Below, piece after piece: positions 11,104 to 21,980 of a DNA stretch of 64,000 nt. The notes below the pieces were generated by a model. It was not told the DNA's origin, searched no databases, and saw nothing but the letters and a program-made list of their open reading frames with translations. Within the stretch, counting starts at the first letter, position 1. Every line of letters begins with the position of its first letter. This DNA is from Perca fluviatilis. Its lineage: Eukaryota > Chordata > Actinopteri > Perciformes > Percidae. The position numbers and the translations under genes were made by a program. The stretch is from the NCBI RefSeq assembly GCF_010015445.1, contig NC_053118.1:8754907-8818906 (forward strand), read 5' to 3'.

Positions 11104-11518
11104 TAAGTTCATGCGCGTGCACCACCACAATAAAAAGGCAGCATGAATGGAGCCATGATTCTACGATTCACCACGGTAACAACCATAAACAAACGGGTCG
11201 GCGGAAATACTCATGCGCATATACAGCGAGTAAAAAAAAAAAGCAACACAGCGGCTGCTGCAAAAGAGAGAGAATTTGCTTGAGAAAATTGCTGCTAGAG
11301 TAAATGCGTATATTCCAACATAGTGTATATCATATTTAATCATAAGTATAGCCTAATATTACTAGTGAAATGGTATTGAACCGATAATCTATTAGGTGCA
11401 ATCCTGCGGTCGAAAAAATCCTAGTCCTACTAATCCCATTCTGAGGCTGCAGCACCATCATTATCAGAAATATAATCCATAATCTTTTATTTCAAAGGCC
11501 ATAAGGGTTTACCTCATT

Positions 11519-11929
11519 CACCTGCAATACTGTGGAACTCCTTTTAAAAATGTTTAAAACACGTTTCAGAGCGATCGAGTCACTCTCTTCTGACGGCGCT
11601 TTGCTACAGTGGCTTCACTAAAATGCTCCGCATCACCAATGTTGTAAAGACAAATGCCGTTTGCAAAAAAACGTAATGCGACACAAATAATCTTCTGGGA
11701 TGTAAGAGCATAGATGGGTGAGGTTAATGATATGAGGACGGATAAGGTTATAGGCTACATAACTGATCGACTGGGAAGAAAAACGATAGGCTACTGCTTA
11801 AATTGTAAGTTATCTGAAAATTAAAATGTCGGGGCTTCAATATCATCTCCCGACGTATGTTTAACTCTCTGTGAAGTAGCCTAAGGCAGCTTCTTCATCA
11901 ATGGGATCATAGACAAAAGGAAATGCCAT
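11519..11929 (-). pseudogene. Harbinger (HARBI1-like) transposase remnant, copy 1
   Basis: From an ATG at 11929 the - strand reads MAFPFVYDPIDEEAAL, the usual start of fish HARBI1-like transposases. Further on come IICVALRFFANGICLYNIGD and AEHFSEATV, then EFHSIAG. These match the N-terminal and helix-turn-helix part of the family. Frames are broken by stops and indels. The catalytic DDE part after CIDGTH is missing. Confidence 0.75.
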
Positions 11930-12069
11930 GTTTTGAGAAATAAAACATTTTATAGTCTGCCTAACATGGTTAATATACCAACATCATTTTTTTTTTTATT
12001 CATGCCGATAACTGCGCTAAAATGCGCCTGATACATACTGAATGAATGAATGAGGAAATGAGAGAGCGC

Positions 12070-12513
12070 TGTTGCGGGGGGCGCATTTTTTCAAATACGC
12101 CGCACTTTCGCCGCATTAATTGCCGCATTAATTGCCGCATTAATTGCCGATTTCCGCGCAAAATATGCTGGGCTTGCATGATTTCATAATCCCCGCATTT
12201 TCGTTGCCAAAAAGTCACATATATCTTAGCAGAAAGTGGAAAAATCTTGCGTTTACGTCACACAAGAGTAGCCATTTTCCCGTTGCCATGGGAACGTTAT
12301 GAAGTGATGTAATTACGTGACGTGAACATCGAAAACCAGGGTGTTGGGGAATCACTTTTTTTCTCTTTTTCATCAAACCGCAGTTTTTGCAATTTCCCAC
12401 AATTTTTGCAAGTTCCCGCAATTTCAATGCATAAAATTGCATAAATATCCCGCATATTCCATCGCATTTTTTAAGAAAACGTGCCGCATAATCAAGGATT
12501 TTTGCCCGCAACA
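12070..12513. mobile_element. Nested non-autonomous element with TGTTGCGGG ends
   Basis: The ends TGTTGCGGG and CCCGCAACA are a perfect 9-bp inverted repeat. The interior has a 12-bp tandem repeat, GCCGCATTAATT, three times at about 12109-12147, and several CGCA-rich motifs. The frames on both strands here are by-products of the repeats. Confidence 0.55.
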
Positions 12514-12736
12514 ATCACAAAAAACTCTTTTCTGGAAGGACTCGACTCGAAGAAACTCAAGGTTTCTTGAAGAAAACCTGCTCCCGACCAGGTTAGGTTC
12601 ACAGGCTCAGTTACCATAGTAACTGACTCTGAGGTGACGTTACCTCCCTTTCTGAAACAGAAAACCCAGAGTTTCCCTCATCTCAGGGTTAACAAACTCA
12701 GAGTTTTCACTAAACCTGCTTTCTGAAATACCACCC

Positions 12737-13725
12737 AGGATAGGAGAAAAAAATGCTCTGGGTTGTTTGCATTTCTTTAAACCAATCCCAATCGTCTTGG
12801 GCGGTGCTAAGTTCCGGACACAGTGACGGTCGGTGCCTTCGCAAAATGGTCTTCTGGAGGAACTTGTTTTGATGTGTGTCGTTAAGTTCAATTCAGTCAA
12901 CACAAACATTTCAGAGGTTTCTGTTAGAAACTCCAGCAAACAAATTATTTGCACATTGCACAGTTCTGCTTGTTTTTATCCCACTTGGCACTGCGTGCGA
13001 GGGGCTCGTTATTCGGCCATACCAACCTAACCCCATATATTTGGTTCTATCTGATGCTTGTTCTATCTGTTTTATATTGTAAGCAGCATATAACCTGCAG
13101 CGTAAAAACCTAAATGGCGTGAAATAAATGCTGAAACACAAAATAATTAATTTCAGCATTTATTTTTGTAGAATGCAAATAATATAGAAATAATACAATT
13201 CAGAAACATTAGTATTTTGTTCAAATGAGACACTTTACATAAATAGTTATTATAGCCTATAGCGCACATACAGGACACAACTTTTATAGTTGGACAAAAA
13301 GTGTGATTATTTTTGCTATCATTTCAGATATTTTACACATGACAGGAGTAAAGTGAGCCTACATACAATAGTGTGATTACAAGTGCATTAGAGTAAATAT
13401 TGGCATGCAGATGAGGTTCTGTGTCACATTCATTTCCTCAATGTGCGGCCATCACGCAAATGCATCAGTTCAGCTGCGGAGGAGAGGCGGATGAGAGTAC
13501 CAATCTTAGTCAATGCTAAAGGGAGGTGTTTTTGTGAAAAACCAAACAAAAAAACATGTATTTGGGTTTCTAAACATTATTCTATCATCATGACAATATG
13601 CATATCCAGAATAGGTATTTAAGAAAAGTCTGGGCAGGAGGGAGATGAATCAAACAATTACTCAATCAATTTTATTTGTCACATGAAATTGTAAGAGGTA
13701 CATCATATTATATAAATAAATAATA
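12737..13725. other. Non-coding intronic DNA
   Basis: No naga exon found. The first 250 bases may continue an older repeat interrupted by the Harbinger element. A stretch near 13672-13700 (CAATTTTATTTGTCACATGA) resembles the 3' tails of fish LINEs or SINEs. Confidence 0.3.
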
Positions 13726-13810
13726 GTGCTAATAGTCAAACGATTAAAATATTTAATTTCGATTAATCGCATTAATGTCATAGTAAACTCGCAATTAATC
13801 GCATATTTTT
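13726..13810. repeat. hAT-end-like repeat with ATTAATCG motifs
   Basis: The stretch is rich in CGATTAAAATATTTAAT, CGATTAATCGCATTAATG and ATTAATCGCAT. The same motif set occurs near 29110-29180 and 31610-31685, where it runs up to a GCTGACAGCCCTA terminus typical of a fish hAT family. Here it lies just before the BED-finger frame at 13859, which suggests one degraded hAT copy. Confidence 0.5.
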
Positions 13811-13858
13811 ATCTATTCTAAATGTCCCTTGATTTCTTTTTGTCCCATTATTTTTTTC

Positions 13859-14113
13859 TCATTTTAATGCTCTTATCAACATGGAAAAGTGGATCGGCTT
13901 GCTTTGTGCTTTTGTCGCCTGGCTTAGACGAAGGGGCGGAGAATTCACATCAGCTGTGTGCTTGGCCATCAAGTGGTATTTCAGACTGGACGTGCTGCGA
14001 TGATAGCTCAGTTCACAACGACAAAACACACAGATCACTTTGCTCTTGTCACGGGAACCATTTGGCAACTTTTTAAAAGTAAACTTTCCATTCAGAATCT
14101 TATTGGCATCCAT
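13859..14113 (-). pseudogene. BED zinc-finger domain of a hAT transposase, fragment
   Basis: The - strand frame from 14113 contains KVICVFCRCELSYHRSTSSL and KYHLMAKH, a BED-type zinc finger (C-x2-C ... H-x4-H). It is preceded by a basic region, GKFTFKKLPNGSRDKSK. BED fingers form the DNA-binding N terminus of hAT transposases and ZBED proteins. The RNase-H-like catalytic part does not follow. It is a transposon relic rather than a host ZBED gene. Confidence 0.7.
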
Positions 14114-14224
14114 TTCGGCATCTCACGCTCGCCATCCAGTCAAAACGAAACAGCCTACTACTTGTCGGCTCGAACCAAACAAGTGGTGCACGTCTGTTGT
14201 TTTGTTCCAGTCTAGCCGGATTTA

Positions 14225-14355
14225 CTAAATACATATTATTAATATATATATACACACATATATATTATACATATATATTATAATATATGAGACATATAAT
14301 ATATACATACACATAATAATATATATAATATATATATATGAAAAACACAGAAAAA

Positions 14356-14392
<37 letters not shown>

Positions 14393-14620
14393 AAGAGAGA
14401 GAGATACAAAAGAGAGAGAGAGAGGAAAAGAAGAAAAACTAATGAAAAAGAAAATAAGAAAGAAAAAAAAAAAAAAAGAGAATGAAGAAGGAGAGTGGAA
14501 AAATGGTAATGAGAATAGGAAAGAAGGAGAAGCATGAATATAATAAAAAGAGATAAGAAAAACAAAAAAAAAATAAAAATGAAAATAAAAAATAAAATCA
14601 CTACCAAGTGAACACACAGA
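14225..14620. repeat. Low-complexity DNA: (TA)-rich, then polypurine tract
   Basis: Bases 14233-14340 are almost pure A/T alternation. From about 14341 to 14600 the + strand is nearly all purine (GA repeats, then A-rich GAA and GAAA), with few pyrimidine interruptions. The long antisense frames here, rich in Phe, Leu and Ser, are translations of this tract and not proteins. Confidence 0.9.
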
Positions 14621-14788
14621 AGGAGCACCAATGAGAAATGAGGAATGAATGAATAAGAAGAGAAGATATGAACAATGAAGGAAAGGATGGAAGGATGAGA
14701 TGGAGACGAATATATAACACCAACTTACAAAAAGAAATGAACAGAGCTTTTATATATATTCCCCTTTTTCTTTTTACACACACAGACA

Positions 14789-14789
<1 letters not shown>

Positions 14790-14832
<43 letters not shown>
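14790..14832 (+). repeat. Poly(A) run of about 43 bases
   Basis: An uninterrupted A homopolymer, preceded by ACACACAGACACA. It could be a retroposon tail, but no retroposon body is recognisable upstream. Confidence 0.9.
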
Positions 14833-14834
<2 letters not shown>

Positions 14835-15141
14835 AAGGCCACATCCACAATAATGGAAAAACACACACAACTGACTGACAGAAATAAACAGACCAAAGAC
14901 AAGGAAAGGAAAGCCACACACAGTGGAGATATGGACCCTTCTTTTTCTCATCATTGCTCACCCCTTTTTCTCCTCTCCTCACTACAAAGCCCCCGCCCCC
15001 CCCAAAAAACAAGAAAACAAACCACGAAAGGAAATAATATACACACACATACAGTAAAATGGGTAACATAACAGAGGGGGGGAAATTTGGAGTCAGAGTT
15101 TGGCACTAAAACAAAATCAAGGTGGTGGAAGGAACACATAT

Positions 15142-15143
<2 letters not shown>

Positions 15144-15180
<37 letters not shown>

Positions 15181-15195
15181 TGTGGGGGGGGGGGG
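15144..15195. repeat. (GT)n microsatellite followed by G-run
   Basis: About 14 GT units, a one-base break, further GT units, then 12 G residues at 15184-15195. Confidence 0.9.
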
Positions 15196-15944
15196 AAAGG
15201 AAAGGAGGTTTAACTGGAGGCCTCTGCCCATTCAGCCCAGTCTTGTGTTCCTGAGCAATGGACAGACATCCACACACAAGCCCTACAACCTACTGGGTAA
15301 CTCCACTACGATACTGGCAACTATAAGGTTTGTACACCTTCATGACTGATATTAGCTGCCATTAGCTAATTAGTTCAGGTAGCTTTGCAAGTGTTCTATT
15401 AGCTGACTCAGCCCCGGGGAGCCAGGAGCCAAACCTGGAAAGAAAACCACCAATGGGCACTGTATTCCCTGTCGTCAAACTGGCCACCTCCGTCAGTCTC
15501 GGAGGCTATGTTTGGTCCCGGCATGGTGACTCCAGCCGTGTTCACTGGGAGCACCTAGTCAGCTAAATTGCTAGCATAGCAGATGAACGTAACGCACATT
15601 CAGCATTATTGGCTACTGTATACTCCAATAAAATCTGCGACAAAACAAGTCCCTCCCTAGCTTCCTGTTTTCACAGTTAACACGTAAATATGTGGAATCA
15701 AATATATTGCTAGCCGTTAACAGTTAATGGAGTTCCCAGTGAAGATGGCCAGACAATATTGCTATTTGATTTATCACATTTACTATGTAAAATATTGGTA
15801 TGAGTGAAACCTGAAAGATTAGATACTGCCATTAGGCATGTAGCCCATAGTAAAAAAGTATCCAACTTCTTCAAGTTATTGTTTATAAGTATTAGGCTAG
15901 TAATCATCAAATGTAAATTACCTTGTCTTTTTTAGCCTAAAATA
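15196..15944. other. Non-coding intronic DNA
   Basis: No naga exon and no transposon end recognised. A short TTAGCTGCCATTAGCTAATT motif lies near 15351. Confidence 0.3.
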
Positions 15945-16268
15945 CATGGGCGTCGGAAAGTGGGTGGGACAAGACCCACCCAATTTTTGGGATCAATGAT
16001 ATCGGACCCACTCACTTTTACCCTCTTTAATCAGTGCATCTCTCTGTTAAGTTTTCAGAGCACGGTCAGTCAAATCCATTTCACTTGAGGAATGCCATAA
16101 TAAATTAAACTCCATTCCGCATTTTAGCTACAGCGTTGACTTCCACGCTGCTGCTTCCTCAAATCCATTCCACTTTGATCATTCAGAGTCCATATAACTT
16201 AAACTCCATTCCGTGTTTTCACTACTGCTGCACTCCCGCGACACAGCAAGAGCAACAAGCATCATAGC

Positions 16269-16448
16269 GTGGTCGGGTTAGCTCAGTTGGTAGTGCAGGC
16301 GCACATATATAGAGGTTTAGTCCTCGACGCAGCGGCTGCGGGTTTGACCCGACCTGCGGCCCTTTGCTGCATGTCATTCCGCCTCTCTTTCCCCTTTGAT
16401 GTCTTCATCGGTCCTGTGGAAATAAAGGCCTAAAAATGCCCCCCCCAA
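16269..16448 (+). mobile_element. tRNA-derived SINE
   Basis: It begins with a Pol III A box, GGGTTAGCTCAGTTGGTAG, and has a B-box-like GGGTTTGACCCG about 65 bases later. A fish SINE body follows (CGGCCCTTTGCTGCATGTC), ending in AATAAAGGCCTAAAAATGCC and a short C/A tail. The head is tRNA-like, but an insert separates the boxes more than in a true tRNA gene, so this is a retroposon and not a tRNA. Confidence 0.8.
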
Positions 16449-16499
16449 AGTTTTTTATAAAAAAACAAACAAGCAGCATAGCATATCTGCTGCTCAGAG

Positions 16500-17640
16500 G
16501 TCCGTTTGAGAAAGCAGGTTTAGTGAAAACTCTGAGTTTGTTAACCCTGAAATGAGGGAAACTCTGGGTTTCAGAAAGGGAGGTTAATCAAACCTGAGAG
16601 AGAGGGGGGTAACTCCAGCCCATTTCAGAAAGAGAGGTAACTTAACCTCAGAGCCAGTTACTATGGTAACTGAGCCTGTGAACCTAACCTGGTCATGGCA
16701 GCAGGTTTTCTTCAATAAACCTTGAGTTTCTCTCAGTCTCCTCCCTCTGACACAGTGCTCTTTCATTTCCTCATTCATTCATTCAGTCTGTATCAGGTGC
16801 ATTTTAGCGCAGTATTGTCATCTGCATGAATAAAAGAACAGGGTTGGTTTATTAACTGTGTTAGGCAGACTATAAAACGTTTTTTTTTTTTTTTTAAACA
16901 TGGCATTTCCTTGTGTCGATGATCCCGTTGATGAAGAAGCTGTATTACTCCGCAGGGAGATAAACATACGTCTGGAGATGATATTGTGGCCCCGACTATA
17001 GATGCATTTTCATGTCCAGATACTAGCCTACCTATTTGAGCGGTATGGTTTTTCTTCCCAGTCTATCAGTTATGTAGCCTACATAACCTTATCCGTCCTC
17101 ATATCACTAACGTCACCCATCGTGGACATGCTCTACATCTCAGCAGATTATCTGTGTCGCATTACGTTTTTTTTGCAAACGGCAGTTTTCTTTACATTGG
17201 TGAAGCGGAGCATATTAGTAAAGCCACTGTATAGCTAGGCACCGTCAGAAGAGTGTGACTTGCTCTGAAACGTTTTTTAAACGTTTTTGTAGTGTTCCCT
17301 GGACACAAACCAGTAAGCGACATTAAAAAGGAGTTCCACAGTATTGCAGGTGAATGATGTAAACCCTTTTGAAATTAAAGAATATGAATTATAATGATAT
17401 TAATGATGGTGCTGCAGCCTCAGAATGGGATTAGAAGGCCTAGGACTTTTTCTCCCGCAGGATTGCACCTAAATGAAATAGATTATAGGTGCAATACCAT
17501 TTCACCAGTAATATTATACTTAGGATTAAATATGAAATAAATACACTATATTGGAATTTACGCATTTACTCTTGCAGCAATTTTCTCCCACGCAAATTCT
17601 CTCTCTGTTGCAGCAGCGGCTGAGTTGCTTTTTGAACGAA
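16500..17640 (+). mobile_element. PIF/Harbinger-type element, copy 2 (3'-truncated)
   Basis: The left part repeats the AAAGCAGGTTTAGTGAAAAC and TTTCAGAAAG subterminal motifs of copy 1, in the opposite orientation. Homology to copy 1 can be followed to about 17620, after which the matching end is lost. It encodes a broken HARBI1-like frame (separate entry). Confidence 0.65.
16900..17349 (+). pseudogene. Harbinger (HARBI1-like) transposase remnant, copy 2
   Basis: The frame starts MAFPCVDDPVDEEAVLLRRE. Across stops and frame shifts one can read LFERYGFSSQSISY, ICVALRFF, EAEHISKATV and finally FPGHKPVSDIKKEFHSIAG. These are successive N-terminal blocks of the Harbinger transposase. The coding match stops at HSIAG in this copy exactly as in copy 1. 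The catalytic DDE blocks are absent. Confidence 0.8.
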
Positions 17641-17980
17641 ATATATGTTCAAAGTCGCTGTATGTTTAAGTGAATGTTCATTATTTGTTCGCCTGTTGCT
17701 TTTAAAGGCATTGTGTAGTCTTTGTTGCAGCATTGAATTACAGTACATTTACACATGTTGTTATAATGGTAACAGTTAGCTGACATTTTGCTAGGCTAGC
17801 TAGCTATCAACCAGTGTTAGCAGCGCTTTGAATTGGTCAATGAGAGAACACTGCTGTGTGTTGATATTAAAGCCTTGGTGCTACTGTATTGTTATCTTCA
17901 CTGACTAGCAAGGGAGGACCCACCCACATTTTTTTGCTTCCGAAGCCCATGCTTAAGGGACTGTTTGTTATTTATTTCAC

Positions 17981-19166
17981 GGGCCACCGGAAGAGTTTTG
18001 GGATCTTTAGTCAAAATAGACCTGACCCTCCCTTCACCAGAAATACATTTGGGATGACCCTCCAAAATGATTGGGGAAAAAGGGGATGACCCTCCCCAAC
18101 AATTCATTGATGCCTTCCGTACTGGTTTGCACTTGGCAAAGATGTACATTTACCCAATGTTTTTTTACAGCCATGGCATATGTGACTAAACCTATGCATT
18201 CTCCTCTTATACATCACACTCCTCTGTTATGGTGTGGTGGCCATTTCAGTAGATTTACTCATTAACATTGTTGTGGAAACACAATAAGCATGGAAACTAA
18301 ATGCACACTTCCTGCATTACTGCATTACTTCAAATACTATGTTACTCATCTAGTAAACTAGTATTCACATGCAATTAAACAATAAAACATTGAGACCCTT
18401 CAACAAAGCACACTGGGTAATAACTGGTTGCTATGGACTCGTCACTAGGCTTCCTCAGTCATTGTATATTTTAGCATAGGTAAAGCTGCCAAAGCTGAAC
18501 ATTATCCAAAATTCCATTTCTCAGACGAGCGTCAATTTGGGAGCTTGCATGCTACCACTCCTTCCTTCTCAAATGCCTTGAAAAGGCTGTCGTTTGCACA
18601 ATTTCACAAATAATCACCGGGACCGAAAGGATATTTGAGATGGGTATGGCTGGAGCCTGCAGACCTCCTGTCTCACGCCCTCCCGGCTTGGTGCTGTCCG
18701 CGGCGCACGCTTCAACTTTTCAAAATAAAAGCTTGCGTCTGGTCTGCTATGTATTTTCGTACAGTGTTTTGGATGTTTTTGAACTAAACAGTACGGCAAT
18801 CATGCTAATGAATACAATAATTTTTTCAGCAGATGTTGTTACAACACGATGGAGCTAGCAAAGCAGTTTTGTGTTTATATGTGCGAGCAGGATTTATTTA
18901 GTTTGGAAAATCCCACGGTCTCTAAAGCTACAGCTCAAAATTGTCTGGCTGACTAAACAAGGAGGGACCCATCTGCTAGCAATAGGAGCCGAGACTGAGA
19001 GAGCTACATAGATAAATATGCACCAAACAAGCCACTTTGAAATGTTGCTGTTCTCATGAATACAGAAGTTGGGTGACCCTCCCCCTAGACTAAAAGAAAT
19101 TGGATGACCCTCCAATCAACAAAGAATAAAAAGACATGACCCTCTCCTATTTTCCTCCGGTGGTCC
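17981..19166. mobile_element. Candidate DNA transposon with GGxCCACCGGA ends
   Basis: The left end reads GGGCCACCGGAAGAG and the right end, in complement, GGACCACCGGAGGAA. GATGACCCTCC motifs recur close to both ends (18052, 18083, 19072 and 19102). The interior has no recognisable transposase. It ends 51 bases before the terminal naga exon. Confidence 0.5.
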
Positions 19167-19216
19167 ATTCCATAAATACCGATCGTTCCCTAAATATGTT
19201 TTTTTCTTGCTTTTAG

Positions 19217-19423
19217 GTCTATGATGTGTTTACTGGCTCGACGATGAAGGTGTTGAACGCCACTACAGAGTTCTCCGTCTCCATCAATCCCTCAGGTGTT
19301 GTCATGTGGTACGTTTACACAGAACAACAATCCAAACAGATGGAGATACTCCACTACCAGCAAAAGAAAGCCTCACCGTTCACATTACACAAAGCTAAAC
19401 CTGGGCATCATACTGTGTTATGA
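19217..19423 (+). CDS. naga: naga terminal coding exon (C-terminal beta domain)
   Basis: After the acceptor TTTTTCTTGCTTTTAG the frame reads VYDVFTGSTMKVLNATTEFS, then VSINPSGVVMWYVYTEQQSK and a tail ending at TGA (19421-19423). INPSGVVMWY is the hallmark of the naga C terminus, and DVFTG matches the last strands of its beta-sandwich. The tail after WYVY is about 35 residues, longer and more basic than usual. The exon is on the same strand as exons 1 and 2, with an intact acceptor and no stop before the expected end. Confidence 0.88.
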   Translation, partial: VYDVFTGSTMKVLNATTEFSVSINPSGVVMWYVYTEQQSKQMEILHYQQKKASPFTLHKAKPGHHTVL

Positions 19424-19623
19424 AGAAACGTTTGTGGAAAGGAAAAAAATGCTAAGCTGGTATTTTATAGAATCATTTAAAAGGCGGACAGGCTCAATCA
19501 AAACCATCTCAACCCGATTTTGAATTATCATTGAACAGATATATATTCTTTTGCACTGATGTTCACCAAACCTAATATTGTGTTCTTTTTTTAATTGTTT
19601 AGAGGGGCCTTTCCGTTGAATTT

Positions 19624-19629
19624 AATAAA
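19624..19629 (+). promoter_or_regulatory. naga: Poly(A) signal AATAAA of naga
   Basis: A canonical AATAAA lies 200 bases after the naga stop, followed by a T-rich stretch (TTGTTGTCCTTTTTT) as expected downstream of a cleavage site. Confidence 0.6.
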
Positions 19630-19807
19630 ACATTTGTTGTCCTTTTTTAAGATGTTTGTGCCAGTAAGTAATTTTGTCAAAATATATATAAAATTGTGAC
19701 ATAATTAATACATAAATTCAGGGGAAGTAACAATTATGTAGTTTTTTTTGTGTACGTATTTTGTGTACTTACACGCCGACCTGACAATCATGATAGAGAC
19801 TTAGCAA

Positions 19808-20670
19808 TAGGGTTGGGTACCGTTTGGATTTTTACGATTCCGATGCCAAACCGGTACTTTTAAAACAATTCCGATTCCTAAACCAATTCTTGAAAAACTG
19901 AAAAATGACATAAAAGAAAGGCTTTTTTATGGAGTTTTTTTTTATTGAAAATTATTTAAATTTAACAATATATTAACGTTTTAAAGTACTTAAATATATA
20001 ATAAGTAAACCTAAGTCACTAACGCACAACTACAATAATTTACTTTAGCAGTTCTTTTGCAGAAAAATGACCATATTTGACTGATTTATGGCATGTCCTG
20101 CACAGGAGAAAACTCTCTCAGATAGTGTCCAAGAGGTCTGTACACACCCAGGTATGAGTTTGAAAGGGCAGACAATTTGGGGAGGCTGTCCGGCGTCCCC
20201 CACCACCAGGCTACAGGCTCTTGTCCTGAACAATAGACTAGCAGAGCAAGTGTAATATGTTTACTAGCGATCACCTGCAGTCAGTGAATGGTTAATATGC
20301 ATTTACGTCCGTTTTGGTGAGCCCAGAGGGAAAATATGGCATTTTAAATGTAGCCTACATTTACGGTAGCTAGCTAACGGTAGACTACAGAGAAAGTGTG
20401 ATGTTTTTACGTCCGTTTCGGAGCGTGTACAAAAAGCAGCCATCTATCAGCAGTGATTGTAGAGTGCATGTCACAGAATAGCGCGGACATGCGCTTCACA
20501 CCGCGAGCGGGCACGTGCCTCCCTCTGCCGCTGTCCGGAACGACAGAGGGAAAGTATTTCAGTCGGAACCGAAATGAGGAACCGAAATTTGTGTTCTGAT
20601 CCGGTCCGAATACTACCGTTTGCATAGGAACCGGTTCCATAGTGGAACCGGGTTTCGGTACCCAACCCTA
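19808..20670. mobile_element. hAT-type element with perfect 8-bp target duplication, family TAGGGTTGGGTACC
   Basis: The ends are a perfect inverted repeat, TAGGGTTGGGTACC. It is flanked by CTTAGCAA at 19800-19807 and 20671-20678, an 8-bp duplication. At 863 bp it has no transposase frame. CCGGTT/GGAACCG-rich subterminal DNA is present at both ends. A related left end occurs at about 29394. Confidence 0.9.
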
Positions 20671-21980
20671 CTTAGCAATGCTTGTCCATGGCACTGTGTA
20701 CATTCAAATAGATGTGAACTTGTTTTTGGGTGTTGTTGGGTCTGTGTTTTCATCTGTTTCATCTCTGACCCTCCCACTGTGTGTTTTCACTTCATTAAAG
20801 TTAATTGGAACATTCTGGTCACCTAAAAATTTCCTGTTCAGCATTTTGCCAACCAGGCTAGCTAGCTAGCTACTGCTACCTCTGTTATAAATATTTTAGC
20901 ATGTGTGAGCACATACATCTAAGGCAGACTTTCTCAACCACTAGGCCGCGAGTACTGTCTAGTGGGCCGCAAAATATTTTCAACTTGATATTCACTTTTT
21001 GTGAGTAAAGATATATTTCTTTAATAAAGTAGATTAATCTAATAATATGATGGCAATTGGATGCTCAAATTGTATTAAGTTTATAAATGATTATTCAAAA
21101 TAATTAATTATTAATTATATAAAGTCCCTTCTCAAACAACGTCATCAATTTACGACGCTCAGTTTATTGACAGTTAGCCTAGGCACGGTGAGTGGTAAGT
21201 TCCTGAAGGGAAAAAACAATGACGTTGCATTAGTATTAGAGATGCAACAATTATAGATTTTGTTGTTACAAATATAGTCTGAGAAATAATCATGGATTAT
21301 GCATTCATTAATTTCACAACACTAATGTATATAATCACATGAACACTTCAGATTTGTATGTGTTATTTAATGCTGCCTTAACACAATAATAACCAATAAT
21401 AATAATAATAATAACCAATGGCTCTTTTGATGAAATAGATCACAAAATGATTTAGTTTTGTAAGTTGGTACATTCTATCAATATTTCTTTTGGACCTGAG
21501 GTTTATTACTGAGATGGAGGACTTGGTAACATGGTTAAAAAGATCTTGTTGGTTTTTATATAAATGTATAACATGTATAACATAAATAATACTATAACAT
21601 GGATAACAAATTACAATGAAAATAAAAAAATAACCTTTAAATAAAAGTGTTTGTCTCTTTGAATTAAATATAAGTTAGATGCTATGTATTTCCATTTTAA
21701 AGAAAACAAATGTAGTCAAACGCTGCTGTCTGCAAAGCTCTTTTGATCATCTACACAAAATTGTTTTATATTTGCGGTTTGTGTATTTTTAATTCTTTTG
21801 TAGTAGAGAACCTAGAAACATGGTGAAAAAAATATCTAGCTGGCTTTTGACTTAAACAGTAGCTTCCTTTTAAAACATAAATAATACAGTACAGTGAAAA
21901 TAAATAAAAAGAAACAAGGTCCACATCTCTGGAATTAAATATGAGCTATGCATATCCTTTTGGAACAAAACAAACTTGGA

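Larger units (their letters stand above)
10304..12736 (-). mobile_element. PIF/Harbinger-type element, copy 1, with nested insertions
   Basis: The termini are a 14-bp perfect inverted repeat, GGGTGGTATTTCAG. Both subterminal regions contain repeated AACTCTGAGTT and TTTCAGAAA-type motifs. Transposase remnants lie on the - strand (separate entry). Two other inverted-repeat elements are nested at 10435-11103 and 12070-12513. The 3-bp target duplication expected of Harbinger could not be assigned. It lies in the enlarged naga intron. Confidence 0.7.
15945..17951. mobile_element. Large DNA transposon with CATGGGC ends, host of nested repeats
   Basis: The left end reads CATGGGCGTCGGAA and the right end, in complement, CATGGGCTTCGGAAGC. 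Just inside both ends lies a GTGGGTGGGTC-type motif (GACCCACCC). It encloses a SINE and a Harbinger copy. No target duplication is evident, and no transposase of its own is recognisable. Confidence 0.5.
9182..19216 (+). other. naga: Expanded naga interval between exon 2 and the terminal exon
   Basis: Donor GTTGGT at 9182 and acceptor TTGCTTTTAG at 19207-19216 delimit 10 kb. In animal naga genes this interval holds the exons with the catalytic nucleophile, the acid/base aspartate and most of the (beta/alpha)8 barrel. I searched by eye for motifs such as GxKLGIY, KxDGC, CxWPAY, NDPDML and APL and found none. What I do find is at least seven transposon copies, low-complexity DNA and unclassified DNA. 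Confidence 0.6.

Noticed and set aside
14225..14954. Long - strand frames rich in Phe, Leu and Ser (up to 130 residues) that look like membrane proteins
   Set aside because: They are translations of the polypurine and poly(A) tracts; no start context, no conserved motif.
16269..16340. A possible true tRNA gene (GGGTTAGCTCAGTTGGTAG)
   Set aside because: No cloverleaf can be closed, the A and B boxes are too far apart, and a SINE body with AATAAAGGCC follows.
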